Below, piece by piece: positions 51,903-61,600 of a stretch of DNA of 64,000 nt. Position 1 is the first letter of the stretch. Each line of letters begins with the position of its first letter. This stretch comes from Phocaeicola coprophilus DSM 18228 = JCM 13818. GTDB lineage: Bacteria > Bacteroidota > Bacteroidia > Bacteroidales > Bacteroidaceae. The translations under genes were made by a program, and so were the position numbers. The notes under the pieces were generated by a model, which did no database searches, was not told where the DNA came from, and saw only the letters and a program-made list of their open reading frames with translations. Where the stretch lies: contig NZ_EQ973650.1 of NCBI RefSeq assembly GCF_000157915.1, positions 209,527 through 273,526 on the forward strand, given 5' to 3'.

Positions 51903-54494
51903 TTAAAATTTAAGTGTATAACTGAAAGAAGGCAGGATCGGAAAGATTCCGAAGCTTTTTCCTCTGAAACTTCCGTCTGTTGTTTGCTCCACCTTGGTGT
52001 AAAATGGATTGATCCGGCAATAGACATTATAAATACTGATATTCCAGATGCGTTCGAATCCCCGTTTGGTTGTGCGTCGGAAGTTGATTCCAAAATCCAG
52101 CCGGTGGTAGGCAGGCAGTGTGATGTTGTTCGGCCTTTCATAAATCAGTTCCGCATAACCGGAGTCAGGGATGCCCGGCAGGGAAGGTCCCTGAACGTAC
52201 TGGGTGGGCACCGTTGCGCGGTCTCCACTGTGGTAAGTCCATGCAGCATAACAGTCAATTCTCTGATTGAACTTGTGACTGAACGCAAGGTTCAGCTTGT
52301 GCCGGTTGTCAAACTTCCCGGGATACCAGTCCGGATAGAAGTCCTTGAATTTTTCTTTTGTCCACGACAAGGTGTAATTGGCCTCCAGCGCATTCTGTGT
52401 ATTGGCGAAAGTCAGGCGGGCTTCCAGACCATAACTCTTTCCGTTTCCGGTCCGAACCAGATTTTCCCATTTGTCGGCAGGAAGCATCAGATTGTTTCCC
52501 GTGTCGTATTCCAGCAGACGTTCCGTGAAACGGTAGTAACCTTCCAGGCTCAGACTGAGTTGCGGAAGCAGCCGGGCGTACAGACCTCCTGCCAGTTGCC
52601 GGGAATGCATCGGCCGTATGCGGGAAGTAGAAGGAACCCAGCAGTCGGTGGGCAGGTTCAGATAAGTGCTTGAAAGCTGATGGGCGAACTGACTCATTTC
52701 GGTATAGGACAATTTCAGGGTCAGATCTTTAGTCCACTGATAGCTGAGAGCGAAACGAGGCTCCAGAGAGTGAAAGGCCGATCCGTTTGTCTGATAGAGT
52801 GTGTACCGAAGTCCGGCATTGACCTTCAGCTTACGGCTTAGAGTCACGTCGTCTTCCGCATACACAGACAGTTCGTGTCCTCTATGAATATTCCGGCTTC
52901 TGCTCCAGATGCTGTCTGCCTCTTCCTGGTTTCCGCTCAGGTTCTTTGAAGCCTGGCTTTGCGGACGGAACAGATGATACAGGTAATTGCTTCCGAAACG
53001 GATGTGGTGTTTTCCGTTCGGGCGGTAGTCAAATTCGACGGAATAGCCTGCATCGTGAATGGTTGAATGGTTGTAGCGCTCCATTCGTGTATGGGACTGT
53101 AGCTGCTTGTCCTTCAGGTAACGGTCGTCTTCCAGATAGTCGTACATGGAAGAATTATGCGTATAGACGGCTGCAAAGTTACCCGATAATTTCGGATTGA
53201 ACTGATAGTTCCATGCCAGTGCCGTGTTCAGGTTTCCCCATCTCAGCTTGAAATTAGCCTGATAAAGTTCCTGAAGCGTTTCGTCCGAGAAGATCTGGAA
53301 TTTCTGATTGCTCTTTCCTTTCAGCAGATCGTTGCCTGAATACAGACTCAGCGAGATCCGGCTTCTGTCGGAAAAGCGGTGGGTCAGTTTGCCGTTGATA
53401 TCATGGAAGGCATAACGCATATTCTGTTTGTCATTCGGATTGAGACGGTTCTGGAGGAGGAAGGCCGGGGCAGTAATCAGGTCTGCCCAGCTTCTTCGCA
53501 TGGCAATGTTGAAGGAAGTCTTGTCTTTTACGATCGGACCTTCCCACTGGATTCTTCCGTCAAGGAGTCCGATAGAAAAAGTGCCGTGATGTTCTTTCAT
53601 GTTTCCGTCTCTGGTACGCACGTCGATGACGGAAGAGGTCCGTCCTCCGTAACGGGCCGGGAATCCGCTTTTGTAAAAGTCCACATTCTTGACGATATCC
53701 GTATTGAATGCAGAGAACAGCCCTCCCAGGTGATTGATCTGATAAACGGGAGTTCCGTCAAGCAGAAACAGATTTTCATCATTCCTGCCTCCGTGAACGT
53801 ATAATCCGGAAAGCAGTTCTGTTCCGGATGAGATGCCGGGAAGCGACTGAAGAGTCTTTACGAGATCGGGTGAACTCAACAGTGAAAATCCGGGATTCAG
53901 CCGTTCGGGAGTCAGTGATATCTTGCCGGTTTGTGTCGTGCGGAGAGGTGAATTCAGGTCGGCCCTGATTTCTACTTCTCCCAATGAAGTGATGTTTTCT
54001 TTCAGATAAACGGTTTCCGTGTGGTCGGCCTGCAGGCTGATTGCTTTGTTCACTTCCTGACAACCGGCATACGAAAAGCGGATGACATGATTCCCTTCGG
54101 GGAGCGTCATGCTGAAGAAACCGTGTTCATTGCTGAGAGTTCCCGTTTGGGTTCCGGCATCGAATACGGTTGCATTGATCAGCGACTCTCCGTTTTCCAG
54201 GCGGATGTAGCCGGAAAAGGTATACAGATTGGGACGCAACAGCAGAACATGCTTGTCCTGTATTTCCCATTGGATACCCGTTCCTCCGAACACTCGCCTG
54301 AGATTTTCAGCCAGCGTTTTGTCAGGCAGGGGTTTTTGTTTCGGTCTGACAGCAGTCAGAGAGGCATCGTACACGAAATTCATTCCATACAATTGCTGCA
54401 TCTGCCCGATGGCTTTACTCATCTCTGTCTGTCCGGACTGAGCGGCTGCACTCAGCCAGATGCAGACGATCAGCATACTGAAAAGCACTCTCAT
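51903..54494 (-). CDS. TonB-dependent receptor with STN signalling domain
   Basis: A 863-residue outer-membrane receptor. After a signal peptide (about 1-18) comes an STN/secretin-TonB short domain (about 25-90, with FVYDASLTAVRPKQKPLPD), then a carboxypeptidase-regulatory-like domain (about 92-170, IRLENGESLINATVFDAGTQ), the plug (about 175-290, with GLYVHGGRNDENLFLLDGTPV) and the beta-barrel ending PSFSYTLKF. The STN domain contacts FecR, so ligand binding outside signals to the sigma factor. The ligand is not evident. It overlaps the FecR gene by 4 bases. Confidence 0.93.
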   Translation of the reverse strand: MRVLFSMLIVCIWLSAAAQSGQTEMSKAIGQMQQLYGMNFVYDASLTAVRPKQKPLPDKTLAENLRRVFGGTGIQWEIQDKHVLLLRPNLYTFSGYIRLENGESLINATVFDAGTQTGTLSNEHGFFSMTLPEGNHVIRFSYAGCQEVNKAISLQADHTETVYLKENITSLGEVEIRADLNSPLRTTQTGKISLTPERLNPGFSLLSSPDLVKTLQSLPGISSGTELLSGLYVHGGRNDENLFLLDGTPVYQINHLGGLFSAFNTDIVKNVDFYKSGFPARYGGRTSSVIDVRTRDGNMKEHHGTFSIGLLDGRIQWEGPIVKDKTSFNIAMRRSWADLITAPAFLLQNRLNPNDKQNMRYAFHDINGKLTHRFSDRSRISLSLYSGNDLLKGKSNQKFQIFSDETLQELYQANFKLRWGNLNTALAWNYQFNPKLSGNFAAVYTHNSSMYDYLEDDRYLKDKQLQSHTRMERYNHSTIHDAGYSVEFDYRPNGKHHIRFGSNYLYHLFRPQSQASKNLSGNQEEADSIWSRSRNIHRGHELSVYAEDDVTLSRKLKVNAGLRYTLYQTNGSAFHSLEPRFALSYQWTKDLTLKLSYTEMSQFAHQLSSTYLNLPTDCWVPSTSRIRPMHSRQLAGGLYARLLPQLSLSLEGYYRFTERLLEYDTGNNLMLPADKWENLVRTGNGKSYGLEARLTFANTQNALEANYTLSWTKEKFKDFYPDWYPGKFDNRHKLNLAFSHKFNQRIDCYAAWTYHSGDRATVPTQYVQGPSLPGIPDSGYAELIYERPNNITLPAYHRLDFGINFRRTTKRGFERIWNISIYNVYCRINPFYTKVEQTTDGSFRGKSFGIFPILPSFSYTLKF

Positions 54495-55303
54495 GGTTTC
54501 TCCTTTCTGATTTTGACCTTCAACACCTTTTCAATGATCTCAATGATTTCATCCAGACTGCGTTCTTCAAATCGGGCTGTCAGTCGTCTGTCGGATGCCT
54601 GTGTCGTGAGGCGTACCTGATAATATCGGGACAGTTGTTCAAGGACCTGAGACAGCGGTGTATTTTCAAACTGGAAGCTGCCTTTTCGGATTTCCTGCTT
54701 TTGAGAGATCACCCGAGGCTTCGTTTCCCCTTTGACGATTTGTGCAGTCATGCCTTTGGTCAGGATAACACTTTCCGTTCCCTGTAGCGAAGTGAGCCGG
54801 ACTTTACCTGTTGTTACTTGCACGGAAGCGGTGTCCTGCCGGCTTTCGTCGACTGTGAACTGCGTTCCCAGCACGACTGTTTGTGTAAGCCGGCCCAGTA
54901 CACGGAAGGGGCGGGTTTCATCGTGTCTGACAGTAAATGCAACTTTTCCTTTCATCTGAATTTCACGCCGGTCGTTCTGATAGGTTTGCTTGCAGAAGCT
55001 GACCGAAGAATAAGGGTACAAGGTCAGGAGAGAACTGTCCGGAAGCAGATAGTTCACCCGTTGGGCATGTGCGGTAATCACGGTTCGTTCGGAATCCGGA
55101 CGGAGCACTGTATGCAGAGCCACTGCCAGCAGGATTATGGCAGCAGCTCCTGATGTAAACAGGAAAGTACGGAAAGAGGAGTGTTTGTGTACAGAGATCC
55201 GGTTTTTCTCTTTGAATGCTTTCAAGGCTTTCGGTGTATCCAGTTTATCTTTCTGATAGTAATGCAGGACAAACCGGAGGCATTTGTTTTCTAATTCTTT
55301 CAT
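54491..55303 (-). CDS. FecR-family anti-sigma regulator
   Basis: A 270-residue inner-membrane protein: a short cytoplasmic N-terminal part (about 1-40), one membrane span (about 45-63, FLFTSGAAAIILLAVALHT), then a periplasmic FecR domain with VNYLLPDSSLLTLYPYSSVSF, FRVLGRLTQTVVLGTQFTVD and TGKVRLTSLQGTESVILTKGM. The C-terminal DUF4974-type part (from about 210) has SFQFENTPLSQVLEQLSRYYQV. It relays the receptor signal to the ECF sigma encoded upstream. Confidence 0.94.
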   Translation of the reverse strand: MKELENKCLRFVLHYYQKDKLDTPKALKAFKEKNRISVHKHSSFRTFLFTSGAAAIILLAVALHTVLRPDSERTVITAHAQRVNYLLPDSSLLTLYPYSSVSFCKQTYQNDRREIQMKGKVAFTVRHDETRPFRVLGRLTQTVVLGTQFTVDESRQDTASVQVTTGKVRLTSLQGTESVILTKGMTAQIVKGETKPRVISQKQEIRKGSFQFENTPLSQVLEQLSRYYQVRLTTQASDRRLTARFEERSLDEIIEIIEKVLKVKIRKEKP

Positions 55304-55375
55304 ACATCTGTAGTTTGAAGTTACATCGCTAAGAGGAAGAATTGGTGAAATGTCCCTATGGCTTCCTCGTGAATA

Positions 55376-55891
55376 TTAGTTAAACAGAAAGGTATAGATT
55401 TTTTTCGCACCCTCCCGGATCAGCCGGAGTGCCTTGGTGATGTGGTTGTCTACCGTATGGACGGAGATGCCGAAGAGTTCGGCAATTTCCTTGTATTTCA
55501 TGCCATCACGTTTGTTCAGCAGAAAAACTTCCCGGCATCGTTCAGGCAGAGCATCAATGGCTGTCCACATCCGTGCTTCCATAAGCGAGCGATTTTCTGC
55601 CTCTTCATCAGTAAGTGTTTCTTCCAGATCGGCAGGAGAAAGGGACATGTCGAAAAGTGGTTCCTTTTTCAGATAGTCCAGACTGCGGTTGCGTACCATG
55701 GTATATAGGTATGCTTTGAGGTTTTCAATCGGATGCTCCTGTTCGTTGAGCTTTTCCCATAAAGCGGAAAAGCTGTCCTGTACGATGTCTTCTGCCAGTT
55801 CCATGTTCCGGACATAATGAATGGCATACAGGCATAAGGGCCGGTAGTAGTATTTGAAAGTAGTATCGATGTCTATGTTTGCTTTGTTCAT
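55376..55891 (-). CDS. ECF sigma factor, Bacteroides sigma-70 expansion type
   Basis: A 171-residue sigma factor with region 2 (ELAEDIVQDSFSALWEKL near 32-49, then NLKAYLYTMVRNRSLDYLK) and region 4 (LPERCREVFLLNKRDGMKYKEIAELFGISVHTVDNHI, in part, near residues 114-150). It sits ahead of fecR, receptor and DUF4249 genes on one strand and so controls the surface-signalling operon. I see no TAnnTTTG box immediately upstream. Confidence 0.94.
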   Translation of the reverse strand: MNKANIDIDTTFKYYYRPLCLYAIHYVRNMELAEDIVQDSFSALWEKLNEQEHPIENLKAYLYTMVRNRSLDYLKKEPLFDMSLSPADLEETLTDEEAENRSLMEARMWTAIDALPERCREVFLLNKRDGMKYKEIAELFGISVHTVDNHITKALRLIREGAKKIYTFLFN

Positions 55892-55959
55892 CCTTCAGTG
55901 ATTTTAGCGGGTGTTTATTTTATTATGACGGCGTTTCGGGATAAATCCACTATGCCCGG

Positions 55960-56109
55960 ATGAGAAAAAAAGTGAAATTGTTCTTTTTGTCAGGTATGTC
56001 TTTTCAACAGTTCCGGTCAGCAGAGTCTGAAAATAAATTCCCGAAAAGTAAAGTCAGTCAGGAACTGCACTGGACGATTCTTGACTATGCCTTTAATGAT
56101 GTGTTGTAA
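55960..56109 (+). CDS. Possible 49-residue small ORF, uncertain
   Basis: ATG at 55960 opens a 49-codon frame beginning MRKKVKLFFLSGMSFQQF and ending ILDYAFNDVL. The start resembles a weak signal peptide or a leader. There is no clear ribosome-binding site and no promoter box. It lies in the 341-bp gap between the sigma gene (leftward) and the potassium channel gene, which otherwise holds only repeat copy D. It could be a gene remnant or chance. Confidence 0.2.
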   Translation: MRKKVKLFFLSGMSFQQFRSAESENKFPKSKVSQELHWTILDYAFNDVL

Positions 56110-56140
56110 TTCAGGTGATTATGCGGAGCCCGTCTTTGAA

Positions 56141-56230
56141 GAAAAACGTCGAATTCTTTTCCTTAAAACGCCGAAATCTTTTTATGAAAACGTCGAAACG
56201 TTTTTTTAAAAGCCCGAGGCCTTTTTTCAG
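56141..56230 (+). repeat. Repeat family 2, copy D
   Basis: Units at 56141-56164, 56165-56186 and 56187-56207 on AAAACGCCGAAATCTTTTT, then TTTTAAAAGCCCGAGGCC and TTTTTT as the end hairpin. It ends 2 bases before the stop codon of the channel gene. Confidence 0.88.
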
Positions 56231-56232
56231 AA

Positions 56233-57138
56233 TCAGAAACGTTCGTCTGCACGACGTTCCTTTTCGGGCGTTTCAGGCTTTTCCTGTTTCAGTCTGGCAC
56301 CGCAGTATTTGCAATAGAGGGCTTCAAACTCATGTCCGTCACGGTGACAGCGAGGGCAGCGGCGTTTCTCCTGTTTTTTATGTTCGCTTACCATGGTAGC
56401 CGAAACGATTCCGGTAGGTACGGCAATGATGGTGTAACCGATGAGCATGATGACGGCCGAGAGGAAACGGCCGGTCGGTGTAACGGGAGTGATGTCCCCA
56501 TAGCCTACTGTGGTCATCGTGACAATGGCCCAGTAGATGCTGTTGGGAATGTTATTGAACTGCGAGTCGGGCACATTTCCTTCAATCATATACATGACCG
56601 TTCCCATGGAGGTGACAAGAATGAGCACGAAAAAGAAAAAGATGGAAATCTTGGGAGCACTGATCCACAGGGAGCGCAGAAGAAGATTGCCTTCGTTGAT
56701 GAATGTAAAGAGCTTGAAGATACGGAACACCCGGATGAGCCGGAATGCACGGATCACCAGCAAATAGTGGGAACCGTGAAGGAAAAAGCTCAGGTAGACG
56801 GGAAGTGTAGCCAGCAGGTCGACGATGCCGAAGAAACTGAAAATGTACTTGCGGGGCTGTTTCAGGCAATAAATGCGTGCCAGATATTCTACGGTGAAGA
56901 AAAACGTGAGGATATATTCCGTGATCCGCAGGGCCAGATAAGCCGAATGGGGAAATATGTGCATGCTTTCCAGAATGACGAGCAGTACGCTGAGCGTAAT
57001 GCTTCCGATCAGAATGATGTCAAAAAGTTTCCCTTTCGGGGTATCAGATTCGAATACGATGGAATAGATTCGTTGTTTCAGGTCTTCGTCGTGCAGGAAC
57101 TGATGCCATTTTCGGCGCCATTTGGAAAGATAGTTCAT
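56233..57138 (-). CDS. Voltage-sensor-type potassium channel with C-terminal zinc ribbon
   Basis: A 301-residue membrane protein with six hydrophobic segments. S4 is RAFRLIRVFRIFKLF near 131-145, with Arg at every third place as in voltage sensors. The pore follows, with selectivity filter TMTTVGYGD near 190. After S6 the tail holds RCPRCHRDGHEF and CKYCGARLK near 265-290, a four-cysteine zinc ribbon, then a charged end. A zinc ribbon on a bacterial Kv-type channel is unusual. It is a single gene with its own -7 box at 57167-57174. Confidence 0.93.
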   Translation of the reverse strand: MNYLSKWRRKWHQFLHDEDLKQRIYSIVFESDTPKGKLFDIILIGSITLSVLLVILESMHIFPHSAYLALRITEYILTFFFTVEYLARIYCLKQPRKYIFSFFGIVDLLATLPVYLSFFLHGSHYLLVIRAFRLIRVFRIFKLFTFINEGNLLLRSLWISAPKISIFFFFVLILVTSMGTVMYMIEGNVPDSQFNNIPNSIYWAIVTMTTVGYGDITPVTPTGRFLSAVIMLIGYTIIAVPTGIVSATMVSEHKKQEKRRCPRCHRDGHEFEALYCKYCGARLKQEKPETPEKERRADERF

Positions 57139-57166
57139 GATGTTTCAATGCTTGATAATGATGGGA

Positions 57167-57174
57167 CAAAGTTA
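57167..57174 (-). promoter_or_regulatory. -7 promoter box of the potassium channel gene
   Basis: Minus strand reads TAACTTTG, 28 bases before the start. Confidence 0.6.
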
Positions 57175-57211
57175 GCAATTAATTGACAGGTTTGACCTCC
57201 CTGAAAAAAAG

Positions 57212-57246
57212 AAATCCGTACGCTTCGTCGCGAGGCATACGGATTT
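57212..57246 (-). terminator. Terminator of the RND efflux operon
   Basis: AAATCCGTA (57212-57220) pairs with TACGGATTT (57238-57246). Read on the minus strand it is followed by a T-rich run (57203-57211), fitting termination of the leftward operon. Confidence 0.75.
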
Positions 57247-57277
57247 TTCTGCATGAATAGATGAAGTGAGGATACTG

Positions 57278-58642
57278 TCAGCATCCTCCTCCCAGAGCGT
57301 GATAAAGATTTATAACACCTTGTATTTCATTATATCGGTCGGAGGCCAGATTCAGCTGGGCTGAAAGAAGGGACTGACGTGCGGTTAGTACCTGCAAATA
57401 ATTGATGGTACCATATTTCATCAGCAGGCGGGTATCAGAGACAGTTGTCTCCAGATGTTTTACTTGTTCATTCTCCAGCCGGATGCGTTCTCTGGCTGTC
57501 TGCCATTGGGTCAGCGCATTGTTGACTTCCTGTCCTGCATCGAGCAAAGATTGTTTGAAAGCAAGTAAGGCTTCCTGTTGCTGGGCCTTGGCGATCTTCA
57601 GATTGGCAATGTTTTGTCCGCGGTTGAAGAGCGGCTGAACCAGAGATCCTACGGCTTGCAGCAACCAGGCGCCGGGATTTGCAATGGCAGCACCTCCACT
57701 GTTGGTCCATCCGGCGCTTCCGCTCAGGGTTATGCTGGGATAGAAAGCTGAACGGGCGGAATTGGTCGCATAGAAAGCTTGCATCAGGGAAGCTTCAGCC
57801 TGACGGACATCCGGACGCCGGGATAGCAATTCAACAGGTAAACCTACTGACATTTCCTGTGGAAACTGTTGCTCGTCCAGAGTGCTGCGTTCAATATTTC
57901 TGGAAGCTTCTCCAATAAAACTGCACAGGGCGTTTTCCTGTTCAGACACCTGTTGCTGAAGAGAGAGGAGAGAGGCTTCGGCGCTCAGGCGTGAAGCTTC
58001 AGCCTGGCTTAATGTTGCTCGGTCGGCTTCTCCTGCTTTCATCAGGGCCTGCAGGGATTGAACATATTCCCGCCAGCTTTCAACCGTCTGTCCGGTTATT
58101 CTGATCTGCTCGTCAAGCATCAGCAGTGAATAATAGCTTTCTGCTACGGTAGCTATGACCTGAGTCTGCATGGCCTGTCGGTAGGCTTCACTTTCCAGGA
58201 GAGCGGCCCGTGACTGACGTTTGGCATTTGTCAGTTTTCCGAACAGGTCGATTTCCCACGATGCAGAACCACCGAGAGAATATGTCTTTTGTGTTTTGCT
58301 TCCGTCGTAGCTGGAGAGCGTACCCTGCGGGTCAAGTTGTACTGAAGGAAGGTAGGCCAGTCTGGACGAACGGAGAGTGGCTTGAGCTTCTTCTACGCGC
58401 AGAACAGCAGTTTGTAAGTCCGTATTTGCTTCCAGACCGCGGCGGATGAGCGACTGCAAATAAGGATCCGTAAACAGTTCCTCCCATTTGAGCGAAGCAA
58501 GGGAGGATGTTGTATCGGGGGCATTTTCCGTGCGATAGAGACTGTCTGCTTCCACCTGGACGGAATCAGGCCGTTCGTATCGGTTATATATGCCGCAACC
58601 GGTTGCCATTAAAGAAAGGGCAGCTATAAATAGTCTTTTCAT
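57278..58642 (-). CDS. Outer-membrane efflux lipoprotein (OprM/NodT type)
   Basis: A 454-residue TolC-fold lipoprotein (lipobox ATGC, Cys near 16). Two OEP repeats rich in long coiled-coil helices are visible, with WEIDLFGKLTNAKRQSRAALLESEAYR (in part) near 130 and VELLSRRPDVRQAEASL near 270, the latter typical of the NodT/OprM family. It forms the outer-membrane channel of the tripartite pump and is the last gene of the adaptor-pump-channel operon, 28 bases after the RND gene. Confidence 0.95.
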   Translation of the reverse strand: MKRLFIAALSLMATGCGIYNRYERPDSVQVEADSLYRTENAPDTTSSLASLKWEELFTDPYLQSLIRRGLEANTDLQTAVLRVEEAQATLRSSRLAYLPSVQLDPQGTLSSYDGSKTQKTYSLGGSASWEIDLFGKLTNAKRQSRAALLESEAYRQAMQTQVIATVAESYYSLLMLDEQIRITGQTVESWREYVQSLQALMKAGEADRATLSQAEASRLSAEASLLSLQQQVSEQENALCSFIGEASRNIERSTLDEQQFPQEMSVGLPVELLSRRPDVRQAEASLMQAFYATNSARSAFYPSITLSGSAGWTNSGGAAIANPGAWLLQAVGSLVQPLFNRGQNIANLKIAKAQQQEALLAFKQSLLDAGQEVNNALTQWQTARERIRLENEQVKHLETTVSDTRLLMKYGTINYLQVLTARQSLLSAQLNLASDRYNEIQGVINLYHALGGGC

Positions 58643-58670
58643 CTTTTTTTAATTTGAAATTGTTTTCTGA

Positions 58671-61600
58671 TTAATCCTCGTCTCTTTTGCGTGTCGGCAT
58701 TAGTTTTTCCTGTAAAGTCTGGAACACGATAAACAAGGTCGGAACAACGAAAAGCAAAGCAAGTGTACCCACAATCATACCGCCAACTGTTCCTACTCCG
58801 AGTGAGATGTTTCCGTTTGCTCCTGCACCGGAAGCAAATACCAGCGGAAGCAATCCGATGATCATGGTAAGAGCCGTCATCAGAATCGGACGCAGGCGGA
58901 CACCGGCTGCCGAGACAGCGGCCTGAGCGATGGTCATGCCCTGACGGCGACGGGCTGATGCGTATTCGGTCAGCAAAATGGCTGTTTTAGCCAGCAATCC
59001 GATCAGCATGATCAGACCGGTCTGCATGTAAATATTGTTTTCCAGTCCCCACATCTTGGCAAAGAGGAAACTTCCCATCAATCCGAAAGGTACGCTGAGC
59101 ATGACAGCTAGCGGTACGAAAATGCTTTCGTAGAGTGCGCAAAGAATAAGGAAGACAAAGATGATACAGATAGCAAAGATAATGATCGTATTGCTTCCGC
59201 TTCCGGCTTCTTCACGTGTAATACCTCCAAACTCATATCCGTATCCAACGGGGAGTGTCTGTTTGGCTACTTCTTCAATGGCAGCAATGGCTTCTCCGGT
59301 ACTGTATCCGTCGGCAGGAAGACCATTAACCTGAATGGAGTTGTACAAATTGAACCGGGTCAGTGTTTCGGTTCCGTATACCTTGGTCAGTGTAACAAAC
59401 TGCCCGATGGGAGCCATTTCTCCGGATGAGGTTCGTACAAACATGTTGTTCAGGGCATCCTTGTCAAGGCGATAGACTTTATCTGCCTGTACCATGACTC
59501 TGTAAAGCTTGGAGAAACGGTTCAAGTTTGACGAATAGTTACCTCCGATAAAACCGGATAAGACACTGAGAACATCAGTCGTTGTAATCCCTGCGCGCTG
59601 ACATCGGGCAGCATCCACTTCGACGGTGTATTGAGGGAATTTGGTGTCAAATGAAGTATACGCCATCTGAATTTCAGGACGCTGGTTCAGGGCAGCGATG
59701 AAATCGGTTGTGTATTTCTGAAGTGTATTGATGTCACCTCCGGCACGGTCCTGTACATAAAGTTCAAAACCGCTTCCCATACCATAACCCATGATGGTCG
59801 GCTGGGCAAAGACAAAGAGCTTTGCCGATTTGATATTAGCCGTACGTTTGTAGATTTCAGCAATGACAGCATTAATTTCGTCTTTTTTCTCCGGACGTTC
59901 CTCCCAGGGCTTTAAACGGATAATCAGCATACCGCCGGAAGGAGCCTGTCCTCCCATCATACTGTAACCACTCACGTTGGAGTAGCTCATGATTTGTGGA
60001 ATATCCTTGATGCTGTTTTCTACTTCAGACATCGCCTTGATGGTCTGTGAAAGACTGCTTCCGGGAGGAGTCGTGACGTTCATGAAGATACATCCCATAT
60101 CTTCATCAGGAACCAGACCGGTCTTGGTTGTCTTCATCAATACCGCCAGTAAGGCCATGCTGGCTACCAAAGCCGTTCCGACAACCCATTTGCGACGGAA
60201 AAACCATTTTACTCCATTTTTGTAACGCAGGATAAGCCGGTTGAACGATGCTTCGAAAGCATGGTGAAAACGGGTAGAGAAACTTAATTTCTGTCCCGTG
60301 GTCGTGTCAATGTGAGGCGTCATGATAAGCGCACACAAGGCCGGACTTAATGTCAGGGCATTGATGGCTGATATACCTACTGCAACAGCCATGGTCAGAC
60401 CGAACTGCATGTAGAATGTACCGCTGGTTCCTCCCATGAAAGAAGATGGAATAAATACGGCCATGAATACCAGAGAAGTGGTAACGATGGCGGCAGCAAT
60501 TCCGTCCATGGCGCCTGTGGTTGCCTTGTAAGGCGAGCGTTCGCCTTCATCGAATTTCGCCTGTACGGCCTCGACTACGACGATTGCATCATCGACTACC
60601 GTACCGATAACCAGAACCAGTGCGAAGAGTGTCAGCAGGTTGAGGCTGAATCCGGCCAGATAAAGGAAAGCAAATGTTCCGATCAGTGAAACAATAATGG
60701 ATACTGCCGGAATGATGGTTGACCGTACGCTTTGAAGGAAAACGTAAACAACCAGGATAACCAGCAGAATGGCTTCGATCAAAGTTTTTACAACTTCATG
60801 GATAGAGGCATCCAGGAAGTCTTTTGTACTCATCAGGTCGGACAGAACCAGGCCTTTGGGCAGTTCCTTGGAAATTTCCTCTGTCAGTTTATCAATTTCC
60901 TGAATGATTTCGTTGGCATTTGAACCGGCTGTTTGTGAAATCATACACGTTGCTCCCGGATGTCCGTTGATTTCGCTGTTGTAAGCATAGCTTTGAGCTC
61001 CGAGCTCAACCTTGGCGATATCTTTTAGTCTGAGGACTTCTCCGTTGGCAAGTGATTTGATAACGATGTTGCCGAACTCTTCAGATGTCTCGTAACGGCC
61101 GCGGTATTTTAAAGTATACTGGTAAGTATTCTCCGAGTCTTCTCCTAATGTTCCGGTTGCAGCTTCTACGTTCTGGTCACCCAACGCACTGATGACATCA
61201 TCGGGTACCAGTGAATATTGTGCCATAACCTGTGGATTCAGCCAGATACGCATGGCATAATCTCCACCCATCACATTGACATTTCCTACACCTGTAATAC
61301 GGGACAGGCGAGGTTCGATATTGATCTTGAAATAGTTGTTGATGAAAGTCTGGTCATAACTGTTGTCGGGACTATATAGAGTCAATATTTTTAGGGTACT
61401 GTTCTGTCGTTTTTCAACGGTGACACCAACTTTGGTTACTTCGGCAGGTAACAGTCCTTCAGCTTCGGAAACACGGTTTTTGGTATTGATGGTAGCCATG
61501 TCGGGATCTGTTCCCTGTTTAAAATAAACAGTGATGCTTCCAGAGCCGTTGTTGGTGGATGTAGAAGTCATGTAAGTCATGTTTTCCACACCGTTGATGG

